This document shows, in pieces, positions 1 through 8,042 of a stretch of 15,447 bases of DNA. The translations under genes and the position numbers were made by a program. The stretch comes from DRWZ01 sp964601505 (GTDB lineage: Bacteria > Calescibacteriota > Calescibacteriia > Calescibacteriales > Calescibacteriaceae), in the NCBI GenBank assembly GCA_964601505.1, contig CAZRNR010000047.1:1-15447 (forward strand), given 5' to 3'. Position 1 is the first letter of the stretch, and each line of letters begins with the position of its first letter. The notes beneath the pieces were generated by a model. It ran no database searches. It worked only from the letters and a program-made list of their open reading frames with translations, and had not been told where the DNA came from.

Positions 1-86
1 GTTGCATTTAGATGTTTGATCTTTATTATTTCAAATCACTTGAAAATATTGTTCTTTTAAAGTTTTGTGGATAAAAATTAATTACT

Positions 87-1694
87 ATGTCTCTGTTTCG
101 TGATTATTTGCCAGATGAGAAGCAGAAAATAAAGATAAAGGAAGAGGTTGTAAGAAGGATTCTTTATGATTTTTTTGTTTCAGTAAGGGAAGACGATTAT
201 GTAATCAGAAAGAAGTTGAATGAAACAATTTCAGCTGAAATAGAGAGATGGAAGTCCGAAAGGGGAACACCTCTGTCAGAAAGTTATTTGAAATTTTTTC
301 GTAAGATCAGAAAATCTGCACACTTCTCATCGGAGAGCGAAAGGAGGTATATAATAAAGGAAATTGTCGAGCTTTATATGGATGAAATCCAGGGACATTT
401 TTCTCCGATCATTTACAAGCTTGCAACTCGTGTTGTTCCAAGGGGACTTTCTTTCATACTAGCAAGTCTCACTCCATCAAGTATAATTTCGTATTTACCA
501 AAGTTCCCAGATGTTGATTCCCATATAATAGTTTCGGGAAATAAAGAGAAATTATTCAACCTTGCAAAAAGGGGGACTATTATTCTAACTCCAACACATG
601 TCAGTCATGTTGATTCTCCTGTTATAGGCTATATTGTATATAGGTTAGGACTCCCACCGTTCCTTTACGGAGCAGGATTGAATCTCTTTTCAAATCCCAT
701 TTTGGGTTTCTTTATGAAGAATCTCGGAGCTTATAAAGTAGATCGTAAAAGGAAGCATGAGCTTTACTTAGATACCCTGAAGCATTATGTTTCGACGACT
801 CTTGAGATGGATTATGATCATATATTTTTCCCGGAAGGAACAAGGTCAAGAAATGGAACATTTCCTAAAAAATTGAAGATGGGGCTTTTGGGTTGTGGTG
901 TTAAAGCTTATATAAATAACTTAAAGTCAAATAGACCGCGACAGAATATCTATATAGTTCCCGCTACATTTACTTATCATGTTACTCTTGAGGCAGAAAG
1001 TCTGATCAGGCAATATCTTGAAGATACTACAAAGGAAGACTGGGTCTCTTATAAAGATGAAGCTTTTAAAATCTCAAGGATATTTGATTTCATAAGGAGA
1101 TTTATTGAGCTTGATATGAAGCTTGTTGTAAAGTTTTCTGATGCTTTTGACCCATTTGGAAACCCTGTTGATGATGACGGGAACTCCCTTGATCCAAATG
1201 GTAGGATCGTTGACCCAAGGAGATATGTTTTGAAAGAAGGTGTTCCTGAGCACGATAACCAAAGGGATTCTGAATACACCAAAGAACTTGCTGACAAAGT
1301 TCTGCAAACTTACAGAAAAGATAATGCGGTTCTTTCTACGAACCTTTCTTCTTTTGTTATCTTTGAGATTGCGATGAGGAAAGTGGGGGAGACTGATGAA
1401 ATAAGATCGCTTTATCTGATTGAAGGGCTTGAACTTGATTATGGAGAAATTGTGAAGTATATAGATATTGCCAAGAACCTTTTTAATGATCTACACCAAG
1501 AAGGTAAAATCTTTGTTTTCTACCGCATCAATGAAAAAACTCCAAAGAGCATTCTAGATACGGCTTACAGAGTTTTTTCAAGATATCATACTAGACCGCC
1601 TTTTAGAATAAAGGGCAGAAGGGTAAAGATAGAAAATGCTCCTCTTTTATACTATTATAGAAATAGACTTGCGGGATATATAAATCTTTTTTAG
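87..1694 (+). CDS. PlsB/PlsC-type glycerolipid acyltransferase
   Basis: Predicted acyltransferase of the glycerol-3-phosphate/1-acylglycerol-3-phosphate family, which transfers an acyl chain to a glycerophosphate at the inner face of the cytoplasmic membrane during phospholipid synthesis. All four family blocks are visible: HVSHVD (His171, Asp176, the HX4D catalytic motif), LGAYKVDR at about 213-220, FFPEGTRSR (247-255, substrate phosphate binding) and YIVPA at about 289-293. At 535 residues it is much longer than a PlsC (~240) and shorter than E. coli PlsB (~800). It has a charged helical N-terminal region of about 150 residues and a C-terminal region of about 200 without a motif I recognise. 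EGTRSR is PlsC-like rather than the EGGRSR of PlsB, so the acyl-acceptor position (sn-1 or sn-2) is uncertain. The start has no clear Shine-Dalgarno. A weak TTGTTC (49-54)/TAAAAA (72-77) pair lies just upstream, which would leave a very short leader. The next gene follows after 6 bp. Confidence 0.88.
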   Translation: MSLFRDYLPDEKQKIKIKEEVVRRILYDFFVSVREDDYVIRKKLNETISAEIERWKSERGTPLSESYLKFFRKIRKSAHFSSESERRYIIKEIVELYMDEIQGHFSPIIYKLATRVVPRGLSFILASLTPSSIISYLPKFPDVDSHIIVSGNKEKLFNLAKRGTIILTPTHVSHVDSPVIGYIVYRLGLPPFLYGAGLNLFSNPILGFFMKNLGAYKVDRKRKHELYLDTLKHYVSTTLEMDYDHIFFPEGTRSRNGTFPKKLKMGLLGCGVKAYINNLKSNRPRQNIYIVPATFTYHVTLEAESLIRQYLEDTTKEDWVSYKDEAFKISRIFDFIRRFIELDMKLVVKFSDAFDPFGNPVDDDGNSLDPNGRIVDPRRYVLKEGVPEHDNQRDSEYTKELADKVLQTYRKDNAVLSTNLSSFVIFEIAMRKVGETDEIRSLYLIEGLELDYGEIVKYIDIAKNLFNDLHQEGKIFVFYRINEKTPKSILDTAYRVFSRYHTRPPFRIKGRRVKIENAPLLYYYRNRLAGYINLF

Positions 1695-1700
1695 ATTTTT

Positions 1701-2183
1701 ATGTTTTTAGTATCATTTTTTTCTATTTTGATCAGACAGATCATAAGATTTTCCGCATTTTTTCTCATAGATCTTTATCTATTTCTTAAAAGATTATACG
1801 GAACCGATAAAGCTATTTCTATGCTATTACCTATTATGGATTTTATCGGTAGAAGTAGGTCTAAGTTTATGGCAAGGTTGGCAAGAGTAGATGTTCAAGA
1901 TATGTCCTCTATGGGAAAAATTCAAGATATGGAGGACAAGATTTTTGGGGTCCGTGGTGTTTGGGAAAGAAAAGATAAGGATATATCTATAAAGATTGAA
2001 AGATTCTGTCCTTTTGCTGAAAAGCTTAAAGGTAATCCAGAGTTCTGTTTAGTCCTCGTTAAGAGATTTGAAGAGAGCACATTCAAGGTCCTAAATGAAT
2101 CATATTCACTTGAGGTAGAAGGAAAATTGCTCTCTGAGCATAAAGGTGAAGGCTGTGTCTTTCTGCACAGATTGAATAAATAA
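1701..2183 (+). CDS. Small three-cysteine protein, possibly ATC-hydrolase/V4R-like
   Basis: A 160-residue protein placed 6 bp after the acyltransferase and probably co-transcribed with it. Residues 1-30 are strongly hydrophobic and may associate with the membrane; there is no typical cleavage site. The C-terminal third carries RFCPFAE (Cys103), EFC (Cys116) and GEGCVF (Cys152). This spacing of a CP motif, a second Cys and a terminal G-x-x-C-x-F resembles the small metal-binding fold of L-2-amino-thiazoline-4-carboxylate hydrolase-like and V4R-type proteins. The family assignment rests only on these cysteines and is tentative; substrate and partner are unknown. Its position suggests a link to lipid metabolism, but that is context alone. 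Confidence 0.6.
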   Translation: MFLVSFFSILIRQIIRFSAFFLIDLYLFLKRLYGTDKAISMLLPIMDFIGRSRSKFMARLARVDVQDMSSMGKIQDMEDKIFGVRGVWERKDKDISIKIERFCPFAEKLKGNPEFCLVLVKRFEESTFKVLNESYSLEVEGKLLSEHKGEGCVFLHRLNK

Positions 2184-2258
2184 ACAAGATAAAATTAATA
2201 ATAAATAAATTATGAATTTGCATAACTTCAATCATTCTAAAAAACCAGAATTATTTAG

Positions 2259-2408
2259 TTGCATGGATATAAAATCTTTCAAGATGATAAAGAATATTCT
2301 TTGGTAATAAAGCAAGGAAAGTTTGAGACAAAGCAAATTGAAATATTTTTGCTGGGAAATTTGTTTTATAAAATGATTAAGGAAGGTGTTCAGTTCGGAT
2401 TATTTTGA
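2259..2408 (+). CDS. Possible small protein overlapping the prenyl synthase start
   Basis: A 49-codon frame opening right after a TAG at 2256 and ending in TGA at 2406-2408. It overlaps the GTG start of the prenyl synthase by 23 nt. The only plausible start is TTG at 2259, with no Shine-Dalgarno. The translation is protein-like: charged at first, then a run around IEIFLLGNLFYKMIKEG. A second short frame from ATG 2212 to TAA 2305 overlaps its beginning, so this could also be a gene broken by a frameshift in 2259-2304. Termination inside the next gene would permit translational coupling and could explain that gene's poor ribosome-binding site. I recognise no family; it does not look like XseB, the small protein often found upstream of prenyl synthases. 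Confidence 0.33.
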   Translation: MHGYKIFQDDKEYSLVIKQGKFETKQIEIFLLGNLFYKMIKEGVQFGLF

Positions 2409-3360
2409 CCGCAGAGTTGAAGAGATTATTAGTGCAATAAGCCAGAAGAATAAGATTATTTATTCTTCTATAAGCTATGCGTATAAAAGTGGTGGGAAAA
2501 GAATCAGACCAAGGTTCTGTCTTTTATGCTCTGAATTGATCAAAGATAACTCTCATCAGGATGATGAAAAAATTACCTTGAGTTCAATATGCGTTGAGTT
2601 GCTACATACTGCTTCTTTGATGCTAGATGATGTTGTTGATAACTCCAATATGAGGCGCGGACTTCCTTCAGTTAATGCTGTCTTTGGGAATAAGTTAGCT
2701 GTTATATCTGCATCTTATCTAATAGGTCTTATTTCAAAAATTATATCTGACTTGGGAAATATTGATTTGGTAAAGAAATTTTCTGAAACATCCAAGCTTA
2801 TGGCAGAAGGTGAGGCTCTTGAATTTAACATAATGTTGCAGACAACTTATGATTTATCAAGAAATTTTATACTTGAAAATTATTTTGAAGTGATCAAAAA
2901 GAAAACATCCTCTTTGTTTTCACTAAGTGCTGTGATACCCAGTATAATCTACTCTAAAACTGAATATCTTGATTTGTTTGCGGAACTCGGGACTCTAACG
3001 GGTATGGCTTTCCAGATAAAGGATGATATCCTTGATTTTACATCTGATAAAATTGGCAAGCCATCTATGAAAGATCTAAAAGAGGGAAAACTCACATTAC
3101 CCATAATATTGTCGGATCACTATGATAGTGTAGTTAATATAATGAAGAAATATGTTGATGAAAGTGGATTTAGTATTCCTGATCCCGACGCGGAAAAGAT
3201 TTATTATCTTGTTTTAAGCGGAGGAGGAATAGAGAAAGCTGAAAAATATTTAGAATCGGTGTTTAATCAAATACAGGAAATCCTTGAAAAGGATATCTTT
3301 AAACGCAAGAAGGAAGATTTTGGAAAGTTTATAAAATTTATAGTGGAAAGAGATTTTTGA
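2386..3360 (+). CDS. Polyprenyl diphosphate synthase, long-chain (IspB-like)
   Basis: Trans-type isoprenyl diphosphate synthase (324 aa), condensing isopentenyl diphosphate onto allylic diphosphates to build a quinone side chain or other long prenyl chain. Visible motifs are GGKRIRP at 36-42, the first aspartate-rich motif LDDVVD (Asp81, Asp82, Asp85) followed by MRRG at 89-92, and the second motif KDDILD (Asp213, Asp214, Asp217). The first motif is DDxxD without the two-residue insertion of bacterial farnesyl synthases, and a small residue (Ala76) lies five positions before it. Both features favour a long-chain enzyme of the octaprenyl/heptaprenyl type. The residue just before DDVVD is Leu where IspB proteins usually have His. 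The GTG at 2386 is the only start, because an in-frame TGA lies at 2374. AAGGA at 2379-2383 is unusually close, so coupling to the small ORF upstream is plausible. Confidence 0.9.
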   Translation: MFSSDYFDRRVEEIISAISQKNKIIYSSISYAYKSGGKRIRPRFCLLCSELIKDNSHQDDEKITLSSICVELLHTASLMLDDVVDNSNMRRGLPSVNAVFGNKLAVISASYLIGLISKIISDLGNIDLVKKFSETSKLMAEGEALEFNIMLQTTYDLSRNFILENYFEVIKKKTSSLFSLSAVIPSIIYSKTEYLDLFAELGTLTGMAFQIKDDILDFTSDKIGKPSMKDLKEGKLTLPIILSDHYDSVVNIMKKYVDESGFSIPDPDAEKIYYLVLSGGGIEKAEKYLESVFNQIQEILEKDIFKRKKEDFGKFIKFIVERDF

Positions 3361-3369
3361 GTTTTATTT

Positions 3370-4026
3370 TTACTTTATTCCATTTTTGAATTTTGTGTTC
3401 CAGTCATCAAGAAACTTTTTTAGACCAATATCTGTAAGTGGATGCTTGAACAGTTGCCAGAAAACTTTTGGTGGAAGAGTTACTACATCCGCTCCTATTT
3501 TCCCAGCTTCTACAATGTGATTCGGATTCCTTATTGAAGCAACAAGTACCTTTGATGAAAAATTGTAATTCTTTTTTATTTTTACGATATCTTCTATTAG
3601 CTCCATTCCATTGTGTGATATATCATCTAACCTCCCAACGAACGGAGAGATGTATTCTGCACCAGCTTTCATTGCGAGTATTGATTGTGATGCCGAGAAA
3701 ATTAAGGTCATATTTACTTTTATTCCCTCTTTTGCAAGTTCATATGTCGCAGATATTCCATCTTCTGTCATCGGTATCTTTACAACAATGTATGGAGAGA
3801 TTTCAGCTAAGCTTCTCCCTTGTGATACCATTTCTTCTTTTTTTGTAGCTGTGACCTCAACACTTACTGGACCTCTGACTATATCCACAATCTTTTTTAC
3901 ATGTTCTATGGGATCACTTGCTTCCTGTGATAATAAAGATGGATTGGTTGTCACTCCATCTATTATTCCAGTTTGACAAGCTGTCTCTATTTCTTTTATA
4001 TTCGCAGTGTCTAAGAAGAATTTCAT
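3370..4026 (-). CDS. tal: Small transaldolase (TalC/FSA family)
   Basis: A 218-residue TIM-barrel aldolase of the TalC/fructose-6-phosphate aldolase subfamily, moving a dihydroxyacetone unit between sugar phosphates in the non-oxidative pentose phosphate pathway in the cytosol. Visible features are MKFFLDTAN at the N-terminus (Asp6), GVTTNPSL (24-32), the Schiff-base lysine Lys83 in VVKIPMT, NMTLIFSASQ (105-114) and SPFVGRLDD (127-135). Phe129 in SPFVGR is the residue whose change to Tyr converts E. coli TalB toward fructose-6-phosphate aldolase, so transaldolase is preferred over FSA. The length fits the subfamily. It faces the prenyl synthase tail to tail with 9 bp between stop codons and no hairpin terminator seen. 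A TATACA box lies about 5 nt before the ATG on the minus strand, so a leaderless or near-leaderless transcript is possible. Confidence 0.93.
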   Translation of the reverse strand: MKFFLDTANIKEIETACQTGIIDGVTTNPSLLSQEASDPIEHVKKIVDIVRGPVSVEVTATKKEEMVSQGRSLAEISPYIVVKIPMTEDGISATYELAKEGIKVNMTLIFSASQSILAMKAGAEYISPFVGRLDDISHNGMELIEDIVKIKKNYNFSSKVLVASIRNPNHIVEAGKIGADVVTLPPKVFWQLFKHPLTDIGLKKFLDDWNTKFKNGIK

Positions 4027-4110
4027 TTCTTTGTATAATTCAGCAATAAGTTCAGAATTTTTTAAATTCCAAAAATTTTTGCTCTAAAAAAACTTTTTAC
4101 TTAATTATCA

Positions 4111-4116
4111 TAAAAT
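4111..4116 (+). promoter_or_regulatory. -10 box next to the start of the LolA-like gene
   Basis: TAAAAT ends 7 nt before the ATG at 4124, so transcription would begin at or within a few bases of the start codon. No good -35 is visible at 16-18 nt upstream and no Shine-Dalgarno precedes the ATG. It would drive the 4124-7772 operon. Weak on its own; it gains support from the same arrangement upstream of the gene at 13859. Confidence 0.35.
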
Positions 4117-4123
4117 CTACATT

Positions 4124-4828
4124 ATGCTTCCATTTATTTTTTTAACTTTGACTGGATATGAAATTATGAAGAAAGTGGATTCTATACCTGTTCCTAAAAC
4201 TTCATACAGTTCTGTTAGGATGATTATAAAGAAAGATGGTGAATCTCGTGAGAGGAAGATGAACATATATACGAAGGAAGAAGGTGGTAAGAGATACAGT
4301 GCTTCAAAGTTTTTGGAACCAGCAGATGTAAGGGGAACAGCTTTTCTGCAGATATCTTCTGATGGAAATACTCAACAATTCCTTTACCTTTCTTCGTTGA
4401 AGAAAACAAGAAGGATATCGGGGGGGCAGAAAAAAACATCTTTCATGGGGAGTGAGCTTACATATGAAGACCTTGAAAGAAAAAACCCGGATGACTACGA
4501 CCATAACCTTATTAAGGAAGAGAATGATCTTTATGTTGTTGAGTCTTTCCCTAAAAAGGGTGTTGAATCACAATATTCAAAAGCTCTGTTTTATGTGAGA
4601 AAATCTGATTATTTTGTTGTCCGAACAGAACTTTTTGATAAAGATGGAAAAATGGTTAAGCTGATCGAGAATACATCTGGAAACGTAGAAGGCTATATAG
4701 TTCCTACCGTGACTAAAGTTAAAAATCTCCAAAATGGGAACGAAACCGAATTAATAGTAGATGAAATTAAGGTCAATGTAAATTTGGATAACAAATATTT
4801 TTCTGAATCTATGTTAGGTAATTGGTGA
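4124..4828 (+). CDS. LolA-like outer-membrane lipoprotein-sorting protein
   Basis: A 234-residue protein of the LolA/LolB-like lipoprotein-sorting superfamily (COG2834 type). Typical blocks are visible: LTGYEIMKKVDS near the N-terminus, KFLEPADVRGTAFL at about 62-75, LYLSSLKKTRRI at about 87-98, and SFMGSELTYEDLE at about 105-117. Family members form a hydrophobic half-barrel that carries lipids or lipoproteins across the periplasm and are often encoded beside MMPL/HAE2-type RND exporters and DUF1302 proteins. The start is odd. Only a very short hydrophobic stretch (MLPFIFLTL) with no N-terminal basic residue precedes the mature-like sequence, and no upstream start exists before the in-frame TAA at 4085. 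Export is therefore likely but the signal peptide looks minimal. First gene of a three-gene operon; 13 bp to the next. Confidence 0.82.
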   Translation: MLPFIFLTLTGYEIMKKVDSIPVPKTSYSSVRMIIKKDGESRERKMNIYTKEEGGKRYSASKFLEPADVRGTAFLQISSDGNTQQFLYLSSLKKTRRISGGQKKTSFMGSELTYEDLERKNPDDYDHNLIKEENDLYVVESFPKKGVESQYSKALFYVRKSDYFVVRTELFDKDGKMVKLIENTSGNVEGYIVPTVTKVKNLQNGNETELIVDEIKVNVNLDNKYFSESMLGNW

Positions 4829-4841
4829 TTTATTTTTTATA

Positions 4842-6242
4842 ATGCATTATCCTGTTAAATTCATTTCATTGGCTTTTCTAATTTTCTTATTCCCTTCAGA
4901 CATATTTTCAGAATCCTTGTATTCCCTTTCAAGGTTCTACCTTGATTTAGAGAAGGAAGATAACTTTGAGGATATTTTTGAGTTCAGGCAAAGGTTTTTT
5001 CTTGAACAAAACTATTCTATAAAAGATTCTTTATCCTTTAATTTCTCTGGAAAACTTGATCTTATTTACTCTTATGGAGGTTTTAGTAGATTTTCTTATT
5101 ATTTTAATCTTTTTGAGTTCTATTTGAATATACCATTCGGCTCTGCCAATGTTTTTGCTGGAAGAAAAATAGTAAGTTGGGGAGTCGTAGATGGTTCTCC
5201 CTTAGATGTCATAAATCGACCTGATTTTTCCGAGGGATTTTTCAATGAGCCAAGATTTTTCAAAACACCATCGATAATCTCTCAATTCGTTTGGTTCTCT
5301 GGAAATAGTTCCTTTGATTTTGTCTATGAACCTTTTTTTACTCCACCTACATTTTTTGATATCGGAGGAGATTGGGCTATTTTAAATTGGAAAGTCTTAA
5401 ATTCATCTTTTGAAGGGGATAAAGAAAACTCACAGTTGAATAATTTGCTCAATGGACTCGTCTCTCCAATAGTTAAAGCTTACCCTGATAAGATTACAAA
5501 TCTACTCTTGAGTTTCGGCTTGGGATTCCAATACAAGACTTCCTTTGATAACTTAAATCTTTCTTTTGTGTCATATTCCGGAAGCAGTATATTCCCATTA
5601 CCTTTTTTTGAGCAAACATTTGTTGATTACTTTGAAAGAAGTCCTCGAGGTTTTTCAGAAAAGTTTGATATATCTGCTCTTGAGATTTTGGAACCTGCTT
5701 CAAGAGGGGAGCCGTTTATTAGACTTGAACCAAGAAGGTATTATCTCGTGGGAGCAGGTTGGTCTTATGATATTGATGGATATCTCCTGAAAAATGACTT
5801 GGCTTTTTACCTTATGAATGACTTACCGAATCAAAACCTAAAGATAAAGGAGTTTAATTTGTTTTCATGGGCTTTGGATCTTGAAAGAGAGATTATCCCA
5901 AATCTTTTTCTCATACCAAGTTTCAGAGGCTTTGTTAAGATATCACCTGTTGATCAGATAATCATTTTTAAGAATGGTGTTTTCTTACCTTCAATATCTG
6001 GTCGTTATGAGTTTTTTATTGGTAATAGTTCTTTGAGTTTTTTGGGAAATCTTGTTTTAGATGTTCCTTTGGAGCTTGATTCCATAAGAAGTCATTTTTT
6101 CGTTTTTTCCACAACCTGGAAGCCTAAAGATTTCATTGAACTTTCAATTTTTTCCTATATATTCGGCGGAAAAGAGGTTTCCTTCTTCGGTTTTTTTAAA
6201 AATAATTCTGCTTTATCATTTTGGACAAAGTTTTATTTATAA
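4842..6242 (+). CDS. DUF1302-like outer-membrane beta-barrel protein
   Basis: A 466-residue secreted protein. Residues 1-24 form a signal peptide (basic start, hydrophobic core, probable cleavage near IFSES). The rest alternates short aromatic-rich strands typical of an outer-membrane barrel and ends in a C-terminal aromatic/Leu segment (FWTKFYL). The best landmark is FAGRKIVSWGVVDGSPLDVI, at about 105-124, followed by NRPDF. This matches the G-R-x-x-x-x-W-G ... D-x-x-N-P-x-D signature of DUF1302 proteins, which accompany LolA-like proteins and RND/MMPL exporters. Its role is probably as an outer-membrane partner for lipid or hydrophobic export, inferred from that association. It sits between the LolA-like gene (13 bp) and the next secreted protein (9 bp). 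No Shine-Dalgarno is evident; coupling within the operon is likely. Confidence 0.75.
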   Translation: MHYPVKFISLAFLIFLFPSDIFSESLYSLSRFYLDLEKEDNFEDIFEFRQRFFLEQNYSIKDSLSFNFSGKLDLIYSYGGFSRFSYYFNLFEFYLNIPFGSANVFAGRKIVSWGVVDGSPLDVINRPDFSEGFFNEPRFFKTPSIISQFVWFSGNSSFDFVYEPFFTPPTFFDIGGDWAILNWKVLNSSFEGDKENSQLNNLLNGLVSPIVKAYPDKITNLLLSFGLGFQYKTSFDNLNLSFVSYSGSSIFPLPFFEQTFVDYFERSPRGFSEKFDISALEILEPASRGEPFIRLEPRRYYLVGAGWSYDIDGYLLKNDLAFYLMNDLPNQNLKIKEFNLFSWALDLEREIIPNLFLIPSFRGFVKISPVDQIIIFKNGVFLPSISGRYEFFIGNSSLSFLGNLVLDVPLELDSIRSHFFVFSTTWKPKDFIELSIFSYIFGGKEVSFFGFFKNNSALSFWTKFYL

Positions 6243-6251
6243 AGTTTTTCC

Positions 6252-7772
6252 ATGTTTAAGTTTATTCTATTTTTCTTTATATCTTTGCTTTTCCCTACGA
6301 AAAATGCACTTGCAGATGTGAAATATAGAAAAAAGTCTATAACATATCTGAAAATGGTTTTCCCTCAAGGTGTCAGAAAACTCTCTGATAATGTTGATTT
6401 TCTTACTGGTTTTGACCTTGATTCTTTCCTTGAGAAGAAAGTAAGAGAAGCAGTGGAAATGCCGAGATTTGATTATAATCCTGTAGGAGTTTCTGGTTCG
6501 GTTGATCTTAAAACTCTTGCTTCCCTTGTGAAACAGTATGTTGATGAAGTTAAGGTGGATAGAGCAAAGGCTGAAGCAAAAATGGATTGGCGATTCAAGG
6601 ATCTTGTTATCACTGCTGAAGATATAAAAAAGATTGCGGAATCTGCTTACATATACTATCCTGAAATAACCAATTTTTCTGTTACGGTTGTTTTTCTTCC
6701 TTCTACCCGAAAAAGTGGTGGTGTAGATACATCTATTTCAGTAAATATAGGTTTGAGGGTCCATTACTGGCGTGTTGATTTTAACACAGGGGAACCAATA
6801 AAGGTTGCTGATTTGAGTGTTTCTCATATAGAAACTGTTAAGGTTGGTTTGATTGATCTTGTTCCACTTCCTTTCCCTTTTTCTCTGCTTTCCCCTACAG
6901 TTGAAGTTCCAGAAACAAGCCTTCAGGCTTTCGTAAGGTGCTCGGAGCAGGCTATATACTGGCTCAGCAGAAAGCTCAATAAAGAAACAAGAAAAATTCC
7001 GGATTTTTCTCTTTTCGCACCAGTTGATTCAGTTTCATTCCAAAACGCTTTTGCTCCTCTTACAAAGAAAGATGGAGTTTATGTAGATTCAGACTTTGAA
7101 GTAGTTGAAGAGGTTGAAGTTGTGAGGGATGGTAATTTACAAAGAGAAAAAAAGAGAGTTGGGTGGGTTAGAGCAAGAGATGTCGCGGATGGTAAAGAAA
7201 ATGTTCTTTCTTCCTTTCAGATACTCAGTGGTTCTGCAAGTGTGGGTCAGGCTATATATGAATATCCACTTTTGGGGATAGGTTTGTCTCCTTTGGGAGT
7301 TTATGTTTTAGGAAAGAATGCCTTCGGCTTTTCTCTCCTCGCTAATATAAGCTTTTCCAGAGCTTTCTCTTTAGCTCTGTCGGAATTCTATCTTTTTGCA
7401 GGTCCTGAGATTGTATTACCAACTGATGGAGCAGAATTGAGTGGGATTTTGGGTTTGAAGAAGAAATTCTACATCAGGTCTGTTGGTATTAATCCAGAGC
7501 TATCCTTTGGTTTTATGAGGTTTGCTACAGAGATCAAAGATCAGGGTATAGCTTATCCTGCTTATAATTATTCCTTGGGTCTTAGGCCTGCGTTGGGTCT
7601 TGAATGGTTTTTTAGCCCGAGATTCTCTGTTTATATTATAGGTGGATACAAGATCTTCACTCCAATAGATGAAGTATATTATGAATATGAAGGGTATGAA
7701 AAAACCGCTGTTAAAAACTACAATCCATCTGGATTTTCTATCTCAGCAGGTTTTGACTTTACAATATGGTAG
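6252..7772 (+). CDS. Unrecognised secreted protein with barrel-like C-terminus
   Basis: A 506-residue protein that I do not recognise. Residues 1-21 are a clear signal peptide with cleavage after NALA. Residues about 25-300 look like a soluble alpha/beta domain with a charged helical stretch around 90-125 (VDEVKVDRAKAEAKMDW) and beta-rich sequence around 140-200. A run around 275-310 is rich in Val and Glu. Residues about 335-506 are Gly- and aromatic-rich with short alternating strands and end in FDFTIW, an aromatic C-terminus typical of barrels inserted by BamA. It is the third gene of the operon with the LolA-like and DUF1302-like genes (9 bp gap), so a joint envelope or lipid-transport role is inferred from position only. 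A sigma-70-type promoter lies within its last 20 bp and just beyond. Confidence 0.8.
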   Translation: MFKFILFFFISLLFPTKNALADVKYRKKSITYLKMVFPQGVRKLSDNVDFLTGFDLDSFLEKKVREAVEMPRFDYNPVGVSGSVDLKTLASLVKQYVDEVKVDRAKAEAKMDWRFKDLVITAEDIKKIAESAYIYYPEITNFSVTVVFLPSTRKSGGVDTSISVNIGLRVHYWRVDFNTGEPIKVADLSVSHIETVKVGLIDLVPLPFPFSLLSPTVEVPETSLQAFVRCSEQAIYWLSRKLNKETRKIPDFSLFAPVDSVSFQNAFAPLTKKDGVYVDSDFEVVEEVEVVRDGNLQREKKRVGWVRARDVADGKENVLSSFQILSGSASVGQAIYEYPLLGIGLSPLGVYVLGKNAFGFSLLANISFSRAFSLALSEFYLFAGPEIVLPTDGAELSGILGLKKKFYIRSVGINPELSFGFMRFATEIKDQGIAYPAYNYSLGLRPALGLEWFFSPRFSVYIIGGYKIFTPIDEVYYEYEGYEKTAVKNYNPSGFSISAGFDFTIW

Positions 7773-7780
7773 GGTATAAT
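7753..7780 (+). promoter_or_regulatory. Sigma-70-type promoter upstream of hemB
   Basis: TTGACT (7753-7758), 16 nt, then TATAAT (7775-7780): five of six and six of six consensus matches. It lies across the stop codon of the preceding gene. Predicted transcription starts near 7787, giving a leader of about 255 nt before hemB that contains two small overlapping ORFs. It makes hemB transcription independent of the envelope operon. Confidence 0.6.
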
Positions 7781-7827
7781 GTAAAGGCTTTTTTATTTTG
7801 CACATTTTATAGCTTCTGAAAGGGATT

Positions 7828-8036
7828 ATGATTTTAGAAAGCTTGTATTCTCCAATGATTCCGTTTTACTTTGACTTTTCTACATTCTTTTCTCTCGTAA
7901 TATGGAAGTTCTCCCTGGGCAGGTAAGTAATTTTCAGAACTTGCAGAATGTGAAGATCTATTACGAATCCAAATCGTATAACAATATAAATTCGAATTCT
8001 GACTTTGTGGAAAATTTTTGCATGAACAATAAATAA
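7828..8036 (+). other. hemB leader with two overlapping small ORFs
   Basis: Two short frames share this stretch. ORF A, 7828-7926, encodes 32 aa (starting MILESLYSP, with a hydrophobic FFSLVIW stretch) and follows AAAGGG at a usable distance. ORF B, 7902-8036, encodes 44 aa, overlaps ORF A in another frame and ends 6 bp before hemB. Joined by a frameshift in the overlap they would make a protein of roughly 69 residues. They could be a small membrane peptide, a broken gene, or chance in an AT-rich leader. I recognise no family and no riboswitch. The strong promoter at 7753-7780 shows that the segment is probably transcribed. Confidence 0.22.
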
Positions 8037-8042
8037 GAGATT

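Noticed and set aside
1049..1307. Minus-strand frames inside the acyltransferase gene
   Set aside because: Complement of a clear coding region, no start signals, no recognisable protein.
2239..2244. Six-A run as a programmed frameshift site joining the two small ORFs
   Set aside because: A slip there enters a frame that stops at the TAG at 2256, before the ORF to be joined.
3468..3976. Plus-strand frames of 126 and 121 codons inside the transaldolase gene
   Set aside because: They lie opposite a well-conserved transaldolase with all catalytic motifs and have no family resemblance; antisense shadows.
3370..4026. Fructose-6-phosphate aldolase rather than transaldolase
   Set aside because: SPFVGR carries the transaldolase Phe instead of Tyr at the position that separates the two activities, though this remains a prediction.
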